Shown here one piece after another: positions 54,783 to 64,000 of a stretch of DNA of 64,000 bases. Each line of letters opens with the position of its first letter. Positions within the stretch are counted from its first letter, which is position 1. Under the pieces are notes generated by a model. That model saw nothing but the letters and a program-made list of their open reading frames with translations, searched no databases and was not told the origin of the DNA. The translations under genes were made by a program, and so were the position numbers. This stretch comes from Superficieibacter electus (lineage in GTDB: Bacteria; Pseudomonadota; Gammaproteobacteria; Enterobacterales; Enterobacteriaceae): the NCBI RefSeq assembly GCF_002915575.1, contig NZ_PQGD01000002.1:248001-312000 (forward strand), in the 5' to 3' direction.

Positions 54783-55602
54783 TGCGAGTTGCCTCCGCAA
54801 CGAAATAAAACGGTGTGTCGTGGGAGGCGATGTCGAAATTTAGTTTTGTGATGGTGTAACTGCCGTTCGCCGCCGGGTTCATCTCGCTAGTGATGCGCAG
54901 TTCACTACCGAGCGTGGTTTGTTGATCGAGTAAAAATTTCACTTTGACTCCTTTCTCAGTCAATTCGGGAATGCCGATCATCCCGCTGTCTTTATCCAGA
55001 ACGCGCACGCTACCGGACAAGGGGATGCCGCTGTCTTTGACGATCAACTGATCATCATCAACGAAAACATCTACATCACCCGCCGCCTGTAGCCGCTCCG
55101 TTTGTTTCAGCGCTGCGCCGCTAAAAGCGTAGTTTGCAATATTTTTATCTGTGGCCTGAAAGTTCAGCTTCAGACCCATTCTCCCGGCGGCCTGCTGAGA
55201 GATGGTGCTCAACTGCTCTTGTTTCCCATTACTTTGCGCGATGATTACGCCCTTTTGCGACTGCGCTGTTTTCGATTTGACCGTCAGCGCTATGTCCGGC
55301 GGCTGAGATGGAACTGCCGAGGTTATATCCCCGATGTACAGTAACCGCGTTCCGGTTGACTGACGGCCAACATAGAGATACAGGCGCTTTGGGGTTTTGT
55401 TCTGATTAAACGGTGACGTTTCGGTAATAAGATAATTGCGGGTGGATTTTTTCAGGTTCGTAATTTTGACGGTACATTCATTCTGATTCGGGTTTGCGAA
55501 TTTTGTGCCGCTGGCCGATATTGCTAAATCGCTGAACTGCTGGATTTGTCCGCCAATCTCGATCCCTACGACAACTACCCGAGGATCAATTTCAGCCGCC
55601 AT
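54775..55602 (-). CDS. Phage baseplate hub protein
   Basis: A 275-residue protein in the position and style of gp27/gpD-like hub proteins, which connect tube, tape measure and spike. Features: ITNLKKSTRNYL, RLYLYVGRQ, IGDITSA and VDVFVDDDQLIVKD. Overlaps the plug gene upstream by 11 bases. Assignment depends partly on synteny. Confidence 0.7.
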   Translation of the reverse strand: MAAEIDPRVVVVGIEIGGQIQQFSDLAISASGTKFANPNQNECTVKITNLKKSTRNYLITETSPFNQNKTPKRLYLYVGRQSTGTRLLYIGDITSAVPSQPPDIALTVKSKTAQSQKGVIIAQSNGKQEQLSTISQQAAGRMGLKLNFQATDKNIANYAFSGAALKQTERLQAAGDVDVFVDDDQLIVKDSGIPLSGSVRVLDKDSGMIGIPELTEKGVKVKFLLDQQTTLGSELRITSEMNPAANGSYTITKLNFDIASHDTPFYFVAEATRNG

Positions 55603-55903
55603 TACGATACGCCTCCATTTCGTCAGCCGTTACGTAAACAAGAGTTTGCCTGCCGAAACGCGTGTAATATGGCACGTCATCATCCTCCGTGAGAAAGACA
55701 AAATTCCCGGCCTCACAATACTGGTACGGAATAATCAAAATCCCTGACAATAGTCTTGTATTGCTGATTATTATTTTACTATCTCGCTCGATAGTAATCA
55801 TCATTAATCCGCCAGCCTCTTTGATAGTCAGTTTGTGATTTATTCCATCCAGTAGAATAGATAATGATTGATTAGGTTCGTTATTAAGTGGGATCGTAAT
55901 CAT
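55592..55903 (-). CDS. Phage baseplate plug protein (Pam3 gp18-like)
   Basis: A 103-residue, strand-rich protein. Its size, the pattern MITIPLNNEPNQSLSILLDG and its place between a Dit-like protein and the hub match the family named after cyanophage Pam3 gp18, a baseplate plug. Overlaps the upstream gene by four bases. Confidence 0.65.
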   Translation of the reverse strand: MITIPLNNEPNQSLSILLDGINHKLTIKEAGGLMMITIERDSKIIISNTRLLSGILIIPYQYCEAGNFVFLTEDDDVPYYTRFGRQTLVYVTADEMEAYRNGG

Positions 55904-56442
55904 GAAAATATAATATCGTAAATAGTTGAACCGGCCTTACCCTGTTGTCCTGTAGACGGAGTGGTCCCTTGCTGTTGCCCCCGGCCTGTCGTAGGACTGT
56001 CACGCGGCACTGAGGGATCTCCGTTAGCTCCTCCCTTTGACGCACCGCCAGAGAATTTTGTAGAGGCAATTTTCTGCTCAACCAGCGTAATTTCCATCGG
56101 CAGGGCGTCGATCAGATCCGAGCTTTCGTCGTGCGGCATTCCGGAAATCATCATGTTTTGATACGTTCCTGCCAGCGTCTGCACTGTCAGCAAATCGCCA
56201 CGCAGCCAGTACTGACGAATCTGCTGATATACGTCGCGATACGCATCCCCTGGAATTATCAATGAGAGTTTAATTTCAACGGGCAAAATTACCCGGTGAT
56301 CGACAACACTAGCCCCGCTCTCTACAGGATGCTGCATTGCTTTGGCTTCTTCTTTGACCGTCGCTTTTATGGGACGGGCATCCGGGAATATCTGCCGAAA
56401 TGACGAGTCCAGAACGGCGACGACATCAGCCGTAGTTTGCAT
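55900..56442 (-). CDS. Phage baseplate protein, Dit-like N-terminal domain
   Basis: A 180-residue protein with a beta-sandwich-like N-terminal two thirds (VVDHRVILPVEIKLSLIIPG, LPMEITLVEQKI) resembling Dit-type tail proteins, and a low-complexity Gly/Ser/Thr/Gln tail. It follows the tape measure with a two-base gap, as expected for a ring between tube and hub. Confidence 0.65.
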   Translation of the reverse strand: MQTTADVVAVLDSSFRQIFPDARPIKATVKEEAKAMQHPVESGASVVDHRVILPVEIKLSLIIPGDAYRDVYQQIRQYWLRGDLLTVQTLAGTYQNMMISGMPHDESSDLIDALPMEITLVEQKIASTKFSGGASKGGANGDPSVPRDSPTTGRGQQQGTTPSTGQQGKAGSTIYDIIFS

Positions 56443-56444
56443 TT

Positions 56445-58187
56445 TTACCCCCAGATTGCGTCGTCAAATTCACTGGCAGTTCGATCAAAGTGGGCGCTTA
56501 ACCCGTCGCCAATGTCTGACGCGATCCCGGCTGCGTCGGTTGCCTGCGTGATTACCTCAATTTTATCAATACTGAACTGAGTGGTTTTATTCAGTTGTTG
56601 TGGCTGATTGACGATGCTGTTTGTTGTCTGGCTGGCCAGGGGTGATTGACTGGCTGCGGTGATCTCACGCTGCGCCCTGCTCTGTAAATCTCGTAACTCG
56701 TCAGAACTAGCGATCCCAAATGTCTGAGCACTTGCGCTGGTCCCGCTCGCCACTGCTGGCGTGCCACTATTTTTCTGTTCCACAGCCCCGCCAGCCTCAG
56801 CAGGGGCAGACGTCCCCACCCCTCCCGAATCCATATCCATGCCAAGCATAACCTTAACTTTTTCAGGCAGGATACCCGTAATTTTATTCCAGGCTTTCAT
56901 GATGTACGCCACGACTTCATCCCAAATACCGATCACCTGTTTTTTCATTGATTCAAACCCGTCAACAAATTGTTGCGTCAATTTGCTGATGCCGAAAAAT
57001 TTATCAAACCAGACCCACAGTTCCGAAAGATTTTTCTTCATATTGTCGATAGCTGCCTGTGGGTTTGTGAATAAATCCCACAAGGCTTCAACCAAAAGTG
57101 CGCACAGATCCCAGACGATTTTGCACCACGCACCGACGAATTTTAGGGCATCAGCCAGCTTGGGATATTCCTTCGATAATTCGCCGATGATTGAATTATT
57201 TCCTTCAAGGTAATTGTTAAAATCATCCAGGATTAGCGCAAATGCCGCCACCGCCGCTGCAATCAAAATAATGGGCCAGGTAGCCGCCAGAGTCGCTGTT
57301 GCCGCAGCCCACATTGCCGGGGTGTAGTACATAGCAATTGCGGTAGCGCCAGTAATAAAAAATATTCTCACCGCATCTTTATGCTGGTAAAAAAATTCAA
57401 CCGTCTTTTCTACGAGTTTTAAGAAGCCCGTCAGTGCGGGCATTATGCTCACGCTAGCCTGTGTTGCAAGGCTATTAAACATTGATTTAGTTGAGTCGAG
57501 TTCAAACTTAAATTTCTGAGCAACCTCTGCATCCTGCTTAGTCACAACTCCAAATTCTTTTTGCGTTTTGATCATATCTTCAATGGCCTTTCGGCCTTTT
57601 AGAATCATATCAACGGTTCGGTTGTCAGTTACTCCCAACTCTTTTATCCGAAAGATCGCCTGCTCACGGGACAATGTTGATATCGAATCCGCTAGATCTA
57701 GCATCCCCTGTGCAGCATTTTTCACTGAGCCATCAGTATTTTTTAAAGAGATGCCAAGTCTTTGAAATGCCTGAGCGGCCCCGGATTCTGCATCCGACAT
57801 AGCCTCGCCCATTTTTTCCGCCATGTCCGTGAGGCTATCGCGCATCCCTTCCGCCTCACCTCCAGCGCGTTCAGCGGCCTGTCCCCACGCATCAATGTCT
57901 TCGATCGGCATATTCAAGGACGCGGCAGAACGTGCCAGGGCGTCAATTTCGTCAGCCTTTTCGATGGCCCCCCCAATTGCACCGCCAATACTTAGAAATG
58001 CCGCCAATGAACCCAGTGCTACTTTTGAAAACTCGGCCATTGATTCTGTTAATCCATCCGTGGACGCTCCAATTTTATCAAGCGTGCTGTCCAGCGCCTC
58101 AGCCGATTTATTCGCCTCTTCTGCGCCTTTCTTTACGTCTGAGGCATCGGATTCGAAGAGTATCAAAAATGTATCAAGTACTGACAT
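56445..58187 (-). CDS. Phage tail tape measure protein
   Basis: About 580 residues from the ATG at 58187, which has an ideal GGAGGAG site; an open frame extends to 58292 without similarity. Alternating coiled-coil segments (SDVKKGAEEANKSAEALDS), Ala/Gly-rich hydrophobic stretches near residues 50-70 and two membrane-like segments around 275-325 are typical. It sets tail length and may help DNA pass the membrane. The Gln/Ala-rich C-terminus ends with LSAHFDRTASEFDDAIWG. Confidence 0.9.
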   Translation of the reverse strand: MSVLDTFLILFESDASDVKKGAEEANKSAEALDSTLDKIGASTDGLTESMAEFSKVALGSLAAFLSIGGAIGGAIEKADEIDALARSAASLNMPIEDIDAWGQAAERAGGEAEGMRDSLTDMAEKMGEAMSDAESGAAQAFQRLGISLKNTDGSVKNAAQGMLDLADSISTLSREQAIFRIKELGVTDNRTVDMILKGRKAIEDMIKTQKEFGVVTKQDAEVAQKFKFELDSTKSMFNSLATQASVSIMPALTGFLKLVEKTVEFFYQHKDAVRIFFITGATAIAMYYTPAMWAAATATLAATWPIILIAAAVAAFALILDDFNNYLEGNNSIIGELSKEYPKLADALKFVGAWCKIVWDLCALLVEALWDLFTNPQAAIDNMKKNLSELWVWFDKFFGISKLTQQFVDGFESMKKQVIGIWDEVVAYIMKAWNKITGILPEKVKVMLGMDMDSGGVGTSAPAEAGGAVEQKNSGTPAVASGTSASAQTFGIASSDELRDLQSRAQREITAASQSPLASQTTNSIVNQPQQLNKTTQFSIDKIEVITQATDAAGIASDIGDGLSAHFDRTASEFDDAIWG

Positions 58188-58227
58188 TACTCCTCCAGAA
58201 AAGAAGGCCGCTCTTGCAGCCCGCTTG

Positions 58228-58410
58228 TTACCGCTGGTTCTTTTGTTGTGAATGTTGCATTGCGAGATATTCGTTATAGCGAGGAATGGCAATTGTTTCC
58301 CACATCAGGAAAGCATCCTCCAGCGAATAGACCGTTCTTAGTTCGTGGAGCGTGGCCCGCCCTTCTGCGACAATTGCGCCGATAAAGCCGTCGACATTTT
58401 GGTAATCCAC
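58228..58410 (-). CDS. Small tail-assembly protein overlapping the chaperone gene
   Basis: A 60-residue ORF starting at a GTG inside the upstream gene, overlapping it by 73 bases in another frame. It is helical (ATLHELRTVYSLEDAFLMWETIA) and lies just before the tape measure, where lambda-type phages encode the frameshifted GT domain. It resembles the short DUF6889-type proteins of such operons. It may be made separately or by frameshift fusion. Confidence 0.65.
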   Translation of the reverse strand: MDYQNVDGFIGAIVAEGRATLHELRTVYSLEDAFLMWETIAIPRYNEYLAMQHSQQKNQR

Positions 58411-58781
58411 GGAAGGAGCTTCGCTTTTAAACCGCCGGAGAAAAGTAAGCTCCTTCCTTTCGCGAAAAAAGAGACGTTATATTCCATCATTGCCATCTCA
58501 ATCTTCCCAAGCGCCTCCCAGTCAGGGCAGTGATTATTCACCAGCGCGCGAGTAGTCAGTCGCAGCGGCGTGCCGTTGATATCTACGGCGACAAAGGACA
58601 TCAACTTAAGCATCGTCTCTTCGTTGACTGCGTAATCCCCCATTTTCGGCATGGCACTGAGCGGATATTTACAAACAATCTCCCGGCCTTCTATGGCCGG
58701 GAATTTACTGATGATGTAGTTGCGCTCATTGCCGTCCTGGTCAATAACTTGAAATTCTTTGGGTTGAATTAATTCGGCCAT
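58338..58781 (-). CDS. Phage tail assembly chaperone
   Basis: A 147-residue protein between tail tube and tape measure, the usual place of tail assembly chaperones. It begins [20 protein letters not shown] and has the metal-free helical region VNEETMLKLMSFVAVDING. One-base overlap with the tube gene's end suggests coupled translation. Assignment relies on position and size. Confidence 0.75.
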   Translation of the reverse strand: MAELIQPKEFQVIDQDGNERNYIISKFPAIEGREIVCKYPLSAMPKMGDYAVNEETMLKLMSFVAVDINGTPLRLTTRALVNNHCPDWEALGKIEMAMMEYNVSFFAKGRSLLFSGGLKAKLLPWITKMSTALSAQLSQKGGPRSTN

Positions 58782-59224
58782 CAGAATGTTGTCCTGTTTT
58801 CGAATGCAAAAATATAAGCGTTGGTTTTAAATCGCCCGGCGCTTGAAACACCTTTGCCGGGCATTGAATCGGTTAATTTCCCGTTGGTGTACGTTGCGCC
58901 GCTGTCGTCAGGATAAATCACCGTCATAGTGATAATGTCCAGTGCGGACCGTTTTCCCTTCGCCACGCGGTTGGCCTCTGCCAGCACCTGCAAATTTTTG
59001 TCATCATCACTACCAGGGATCACGTTCAGCGTAGGTGTCAATGGGGATGCCTTGCTCCACGTAATCAGATCACCATTCAGCCCCATCGCCTTATCCGCAA
59101 TTTGCATTGACGGGATATCAAACGGATCAGCATCATCAGCAAACTGAGTTATTGTGATGCCGCTGGGGAATGTGTTTGATGCGACTACTGTCACGCGCAG
59201 GCCAACGCCTGAAATATCTTCCAT
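58781..59224 (-). CDS. Phage tail tube protein (DUF3277)
   Basis: A 147-residue protein of DUF3277, the tail-tube family that accompanies DUF3383 sheaths. Characteristic pieces are [37 protein letters not shown] and [13 protein letters not shown] at the C-terminus. AGGAAATAAG precedes the ATG. It begins 16 bases after the sheath gene. Confidence 0.87.
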   Translation of the reverse strand: MEDISGVGLRVTVVASNTFPSGITITQFADDADPFDIPSMQIADKAMGLNGDLITWSKASPLTPTLNVIPGSDDDKNLQVLAEANRVAKGKRSALDIITMTVIYPDDSGATYTNGKLTDSMPGKGVSSAGRFKTNAYIFAFENRTTF

Positions 59225-59240
59225 CTTATTTCCTCAGATA

Positions 59241-61325
<2,085 letters not shown>

Positions 61326-61333
<8 letters not shown>

Positions 61334-61694
61334 CGCCGATCTCCGCACACAGCACCGCGTTCCAGCCGTCAATAGCGCGCCAAGGCGTTACGGACTCGCA
61401 CTGATAGCGCCGCCCGTCAAACACCAACTGATCGCCCGACACGTCGCGGGAGACATCCAGCAGGTCAGCGGATACGTAAAAATTCCAGTAGGTTTTCTGG
61501 TAATCCAGGCCGAGGTTCGCATACTGCGCGCGCGGGACAGGTTGAAAACTACCGACCACCGACACGGCTTCAGCGTAAGATGTCACGTCGTATCCGGCGG
61601 TGTTCGTCTGTCTCCCGGTGAACGCGTAATACTCCAGTTCCTGAGCACCAATTACATTTAATGCAATGTTCAGTAAATTGCCGCCTGGAATCAT
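61326..61694 (-). CDS. Phage collar/neck protein
   Basis: A 122-residue protein preceded by GGAGGAG. It has PGGNLLNIALNVIG at the start and DQLVFDGRRYQCESVTPW near the end, as in small collar or head-tail joining proteins of DUF3383-type phages. Its ATG lies one base into the upstream stop. Confidence 0.68.
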
Positions 61695-62170
61695 TACTCC
61701 TCCACTACATGCGTTAATGTGTTTAACATCAATCCGGTATCAACTAACGGCTTCGACAGGTTCCCAATTGTGCCACCTCCATTTGCCAGCTTTGCCCGCC
61801 TGGCGGCAATTGTTCTCGGGGATAATGCAGGCGTTGTAATATCGGTAATCGTTTTTGCGATATCTCCGGCTGCTTGCAATCCGATTGAGTCGAATAGCTG
61901 ATCCACGCTGGCATCGCCATTAACCACTTTTTTTGCCACTGTACGCGCCACCGCTCGCCATACCCCTTGTCGCTCCTGAATTGTTGGTCGCATGAAAGGG
62001 CGGGCGTGTGAGCCCAGTTCGTTAATGGCAGCAACATACGCAACGGGCGTACCGTCTTCATATTTTGCCGACTCGAACCAGCCCACTTTAGCTTTTTTCC
62101 GCTGAAGTTCCGCCATTGCAACCCGCAAACGTTCAGCCATTGGGCCGGGATTCCTGATGAGTTTTCCCAT
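61694..62170 (-). CDS. Phage head-tail joining protein (HK97 gp10-like)
   Basis: A 158-residue protein with the gp10/minor-tail pattern: KVGWFESAKYEDGTPVAYVA, INELGSHARPFMRPTI and NLSKPLVDTGLMLNTL. The ATG at 62170 overlaps the TGA of the upstream gene (TGATG), so it is preferred to the TTG three bases earlier. Confidence 0.78.
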   Translation of the reverse strand: MGKLIRNPGPMAERLRVAMAELQRKKAKVGWFESAKYEDGTPVAYVAAINELGSHARPFMRPTIQERQGVWRAVARTVAKKVVNGDASVDQLFDSIGLQAAGDIAKTITDITTPALSPRTIAARRAKLANGGGTIGNLSKPLVDTGLMLNTLTHVVEE

Positions 62171-62631
62171 CAAAAAACCCCGCCAACTTTTCTGAACGCC
62201 GACAGTTCGGGGTAGAGTCCAACATAAAACCCACCAACCGCTTTGCCGCGAAGTAGTGCCAACAGGCGCTGACCTGTCGGCGTCAGCGTCAGCCAGTAGT
62301 CGAACTCGTCAGAAGCGGCTGGCGGCGCTGCCAGCGTGACAGAAACTTTGTCAATCGTCGCCCCGGTCACAATCCCGCCAGCCCCCGCCACTTTCGCCGC
62401 AGCGCCAGAAGATCCTGCGGCACTTAGCGCCATCAGATGCGCGGCCATCAGATTGATAGCCAACGCCCTGCTGTCACCGTTGAGCCAGCCGTAATTTTCG
62501 GTGCTGATATAACACGCCGCCTGTTCCCACCAGGATTCAATTTCTGAGTCCGGGTATTTTTCAGGATCGGCGTAAGCGGGGATTTGTTTGCGAAAGAGCG
62601 CGGCGTCAAACGTGAGCGCCGCCATGATCAC
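62170..62631 (-). CDS. Phage head completion/adaptor protein (DUF4054)
   Basis: A 153-residue DUF4054 protein. The start FDAALFRKQIPAYADPEKYP and helical AINLMAAHLMALSA, with the later YWLTLTPTGQRLLALL, match this head-closure adaptor family. Starts at a GTG overlapping the upstream stop, or at the ATG two codons later. Confidence 0.82.
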   Translation of the reverse strand: MIMAALTFDAALFRKQIPAYADPEKYPDSEIESWWEQAACYISTENYGWLNGDSRALAINLMAAHLMALSAAGSSGAAAKVAGAGGIVTGATIDKVSVTLAAPPAASDEFDYWLTLTPTGQRLLALLRGKAVGGFYVGLYPELSAFRKVGGVF

Positions 62632-63008
62632 GCGCTCTTTTTATTGGTGACAACCTTCGGCGGCTTCTGGTCTTTTGCGATAAAGTCGCTGTCGGTCAGT
62701 GGCGCGGATTCGTCTCGCGCCTCCAGATCGCTTACCACTTTTTCAACAGGGATCGCTTTCTCTTCCACCGTGATAAAGCCATTAGCTTTGTGCACCGCAA
62801 AGACCGGGTTTTTCTCAAGTAATTCCAGTTCATCCGCTGTAATAGGCGTCACGACCCCCTTCGGGGTCACAAAATGTTTGTCTGCAACGTTTGCGCCGCC
62901 AGCGACCATCACTACACGGTCAACGAGCGGCAGATCCGCGCCGCCATTGCGGTAAATATGGTATGCCTGTGATCCGGTCAGCGTTGAGTACACATAATAT
63001 TCTGACAT
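62628..63008 (-). CDS. Small phage head-region protein
   Basis: A 126-residue protein from the ATG at 63008 (AAGGAG nine bases upstream). It begins MSEYYVYSTLTGSQAYHIY and ends in a lysine-rich tail (KPPKVVTNKKSA). Its position between the capsid and DUF4054 genes suggests a decoration or head-stabilising protein. The family is not certain. Confidence 0.65.
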   Translation of the reverse strand: MSEYYVYSTLTGSQAYHIYRNGGADLPLVDRVVMVAGGANVADKHFVTPKGVVTPITADELELLEKNPVFAVHKANGFITVEEKAIPVEKVVSDLEARDESAPLTDSDFIAKDQKPPKVVTNKKSA

Positions 63009-63018
63009 GTTTTTCTCC

Positions 63019-64000
63019 TTAGTTCCCGGTTGCGCGCACGCAGGCATACGGGCGTTTCAGCATGACGCCAGCCATCGCGTTGGTGAATGCCTCGTTGTAG
63101 ACTTTAACGTCCTGCTTTGCGCCAATCGTTACAAATTTGGCCGGGACGAGTTGTGACCACACGCCTTTGTCATCCGTCGACACTTCATCAGCGGCAATAC
63201 CCTCGGCGTGCAACTGCAAAATATTCGCGCCACCGTTTGCCAGGTCGAACTCTGGTGCGGTTTTAATTCGCCACTTCGGATAGTTTTTGGTCAGCCAGTC
63301 TTTCACGCTAACCCCGCTATCCGTCGTAACGCTGAGGAACGTCACCGCGCCGTTAGCCAGCGTCAGCGTACACTCGTCCTCGGTGGGGTCGACCACCGAT
63401 TTAGAGTCGACCAGCAGCGCGTTAGCGATAAGGCGGAGGTCTGCGGTAATCTCCTGGAAAGTTTTATACGCCCACTGCGTTTTACCGGATGCGCCAGCCG
63501 GCAGGGTTTTGTAGGCCGGGGCCGATGGCTCGTTGAGCAGGCCGTAGGTACGGTTGGTGCCGTCGTTGTAGCCGTAGAAACCAACGTCATTACGGTTTAT
63601 TTCCAGAGCAATCGCCGCGCCGTTACGCTTGGTAGAAGCGCTGTCGATTTTTACCTTTGCTGCGCGTGCGCCTTCAAGGTAGCCAACCTGTAATCCCTCT
63701 TCAAAGCGGATCACGCTGCGGCGCTCATACGCCAGATTCCAGGAGGAGAGCGGGACGCTGGTATAGTCGCCATAAACGGCGGCTTTACCCGTCAGTTCCA
63801 TGACGGTCTGGATGATCTCCTCGTCCTCCCAACTCCCGACTGTCGTGATGCCGATCAGATCGTCAATTTTGCGCGGTTTGGTTACAGTTGCGACAAAGCC
63901 GGGTAGCCAGGTTTGCAACGCCTGTACCGGCACGCCATTGCTCGCCGTCGTGGTCATACCGGGTAGCACGGTGGAATCCATCGCGGCTGCCATTGTGCGC
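63019..64000 (-). CDS. Phage major capsid protein (DUF2184), 5' end possibly beyond the window
   Basis: At least 324 residues of a DUF2184 major capsid protein. Visible are MDSTVLPGMTTTASNG, WLPGFVATVTKPRKIDDLIG, SWNLAYERRSVIRFEEGLQ and the C-terminal KRPYACVRATGN. An ATG lies at 63993, but the frame stays open to the window edge (ACA, CGC codons before it) and related proteins usually have more residues before this point, so the true start is probably outside. Confidence 0.85.
   Translation of the reverse strand, partial: RTMAAAMDSTVLPGMTTTASNGVPVQALQTWLPGFVATVTKPRKIDDLIGITTVGSWEDEEIIQTVMELTGKAAVYGDYTSVPLSSWNLAYERRSVIRFEEGLQVGYLEGARAAKVKIDSASTKRNGAAIALEINRNDVGFYGYNDGTNRTYGLLNEPSAPAYKTLPAGASGKTQWAYKTFQEITADLRLIANALLVDSKSVVDPTEDECTLTLANGAVTFLSVTTDSGVSVKDWLTKNYPKWRIKTAPEFDLANGGANILQLHAEGIAADEVSTDDKGVWSQLVPAKFVTIGAKQDVKVYNEAFTNAMAGVMLKRPYACVRATGN

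Overview
The window is an enterobacterial chromosome segment (about 48.7 kb) joined to one end of an integrated tailed prophage (about 15.3 kb, running off the right edge). The backbone gene order is tcyP-cedA-katE-chb operon-osmE-nadE-cho-ves-spy-ast operon-xthA-nudG-ynjH-gdhA-(unknown)-topB-selD-ydjA-sppA-ansA-pncA-(HNH protein)-yeaC-msrB-gapA-yeaD-yeaE-mipA-yeaGH, as in the E. coli 39-40 min region. Soon afterwards comes the 3' end of icd, which in E. coli lies far away. As I recall the Salmonella map, icd lies within a few tens of kb of gapA/yeaGH, so a Salmonella-lineage genome is the best guess; another close relative such as Citrobacter is not excluded.

Region by region: (1) 1-9.7 kb: end of the cystine transporter TcyP, CedA, the stationary-phase catalase HPII, a BIME repeat cluster, and the chitobiose operon chbBCARFG. 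The chb operon has two NagC-like operators and a chbB-chbC spacer that is a near-perfect target for the small RNA ChiX. (2) 9.3-13.4 kb: osmE, nadE, SOS-controlled cho with a clean LexA box, ves and the envelope chaperone spy. (3) 13.4-19.5 kb: the arginine succinyltransferase operon astCADBE, whose first four genes are coupled by ATGA overlaps, behind a recognisable sigma-54 promoter. (4) 19.8-37 kb: DNA repair, nucleotide clean-up, nitrogen, NAD and central-carbon genes, mostly with one or two genes per transcript. (5) 37-45 kb: yeaGH with a sigma-54 promoter, a methyltransferase, yeaL, nimT, and a small divergent locus. That locus pairs a CTP-synthase-C-terminus-like protein with a DUF523/TudS-type (thiouracil desulfurase family) protein and a DUF488 protein. 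(6) 45-48.6 kb: an accessory stretch with a YoaF-like lipoprotein, an orphan terminator that suggests a small RNA, a 24-residue YoaJ-like membrane peptide, an unrecognised ORF, a YmcF-like zinc-ribbon peptide, a 19-cysteine copper-storage-type helix bundle, a TPR protein, and an O-methyltransferase interrupted at a run of ten G.

(7) 48.74-64 kb: a displaced 165-bp 3' piece of icd marks the attachment site, the same target as E. coli e14 and phage 21. To its right, all on the minus strand, is a contractile-tail (myovirus-type) morphogenesis cluster. Read in transcription order it is major capsid, head completion, neck, sheath (DUF3383), tube (DUF3277), tail chaperones, tape measure, baseplate proteins, baseplate J, DUF2612 and two paralogous tail fibres. 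The last fibre gene carries an in-frame amber codon. The intact icd and the prophage integrase should lie beyond the right edge.

No wholly new defence or mobile system is evident. The observations most worth following are the poly-G tract in the methyltransferase, the amber-interrupted fibre, the TudS-like/CTPS-like locus, the orphan terminator near 45.4 kb and the icd-targeted myovirus-type prophage.
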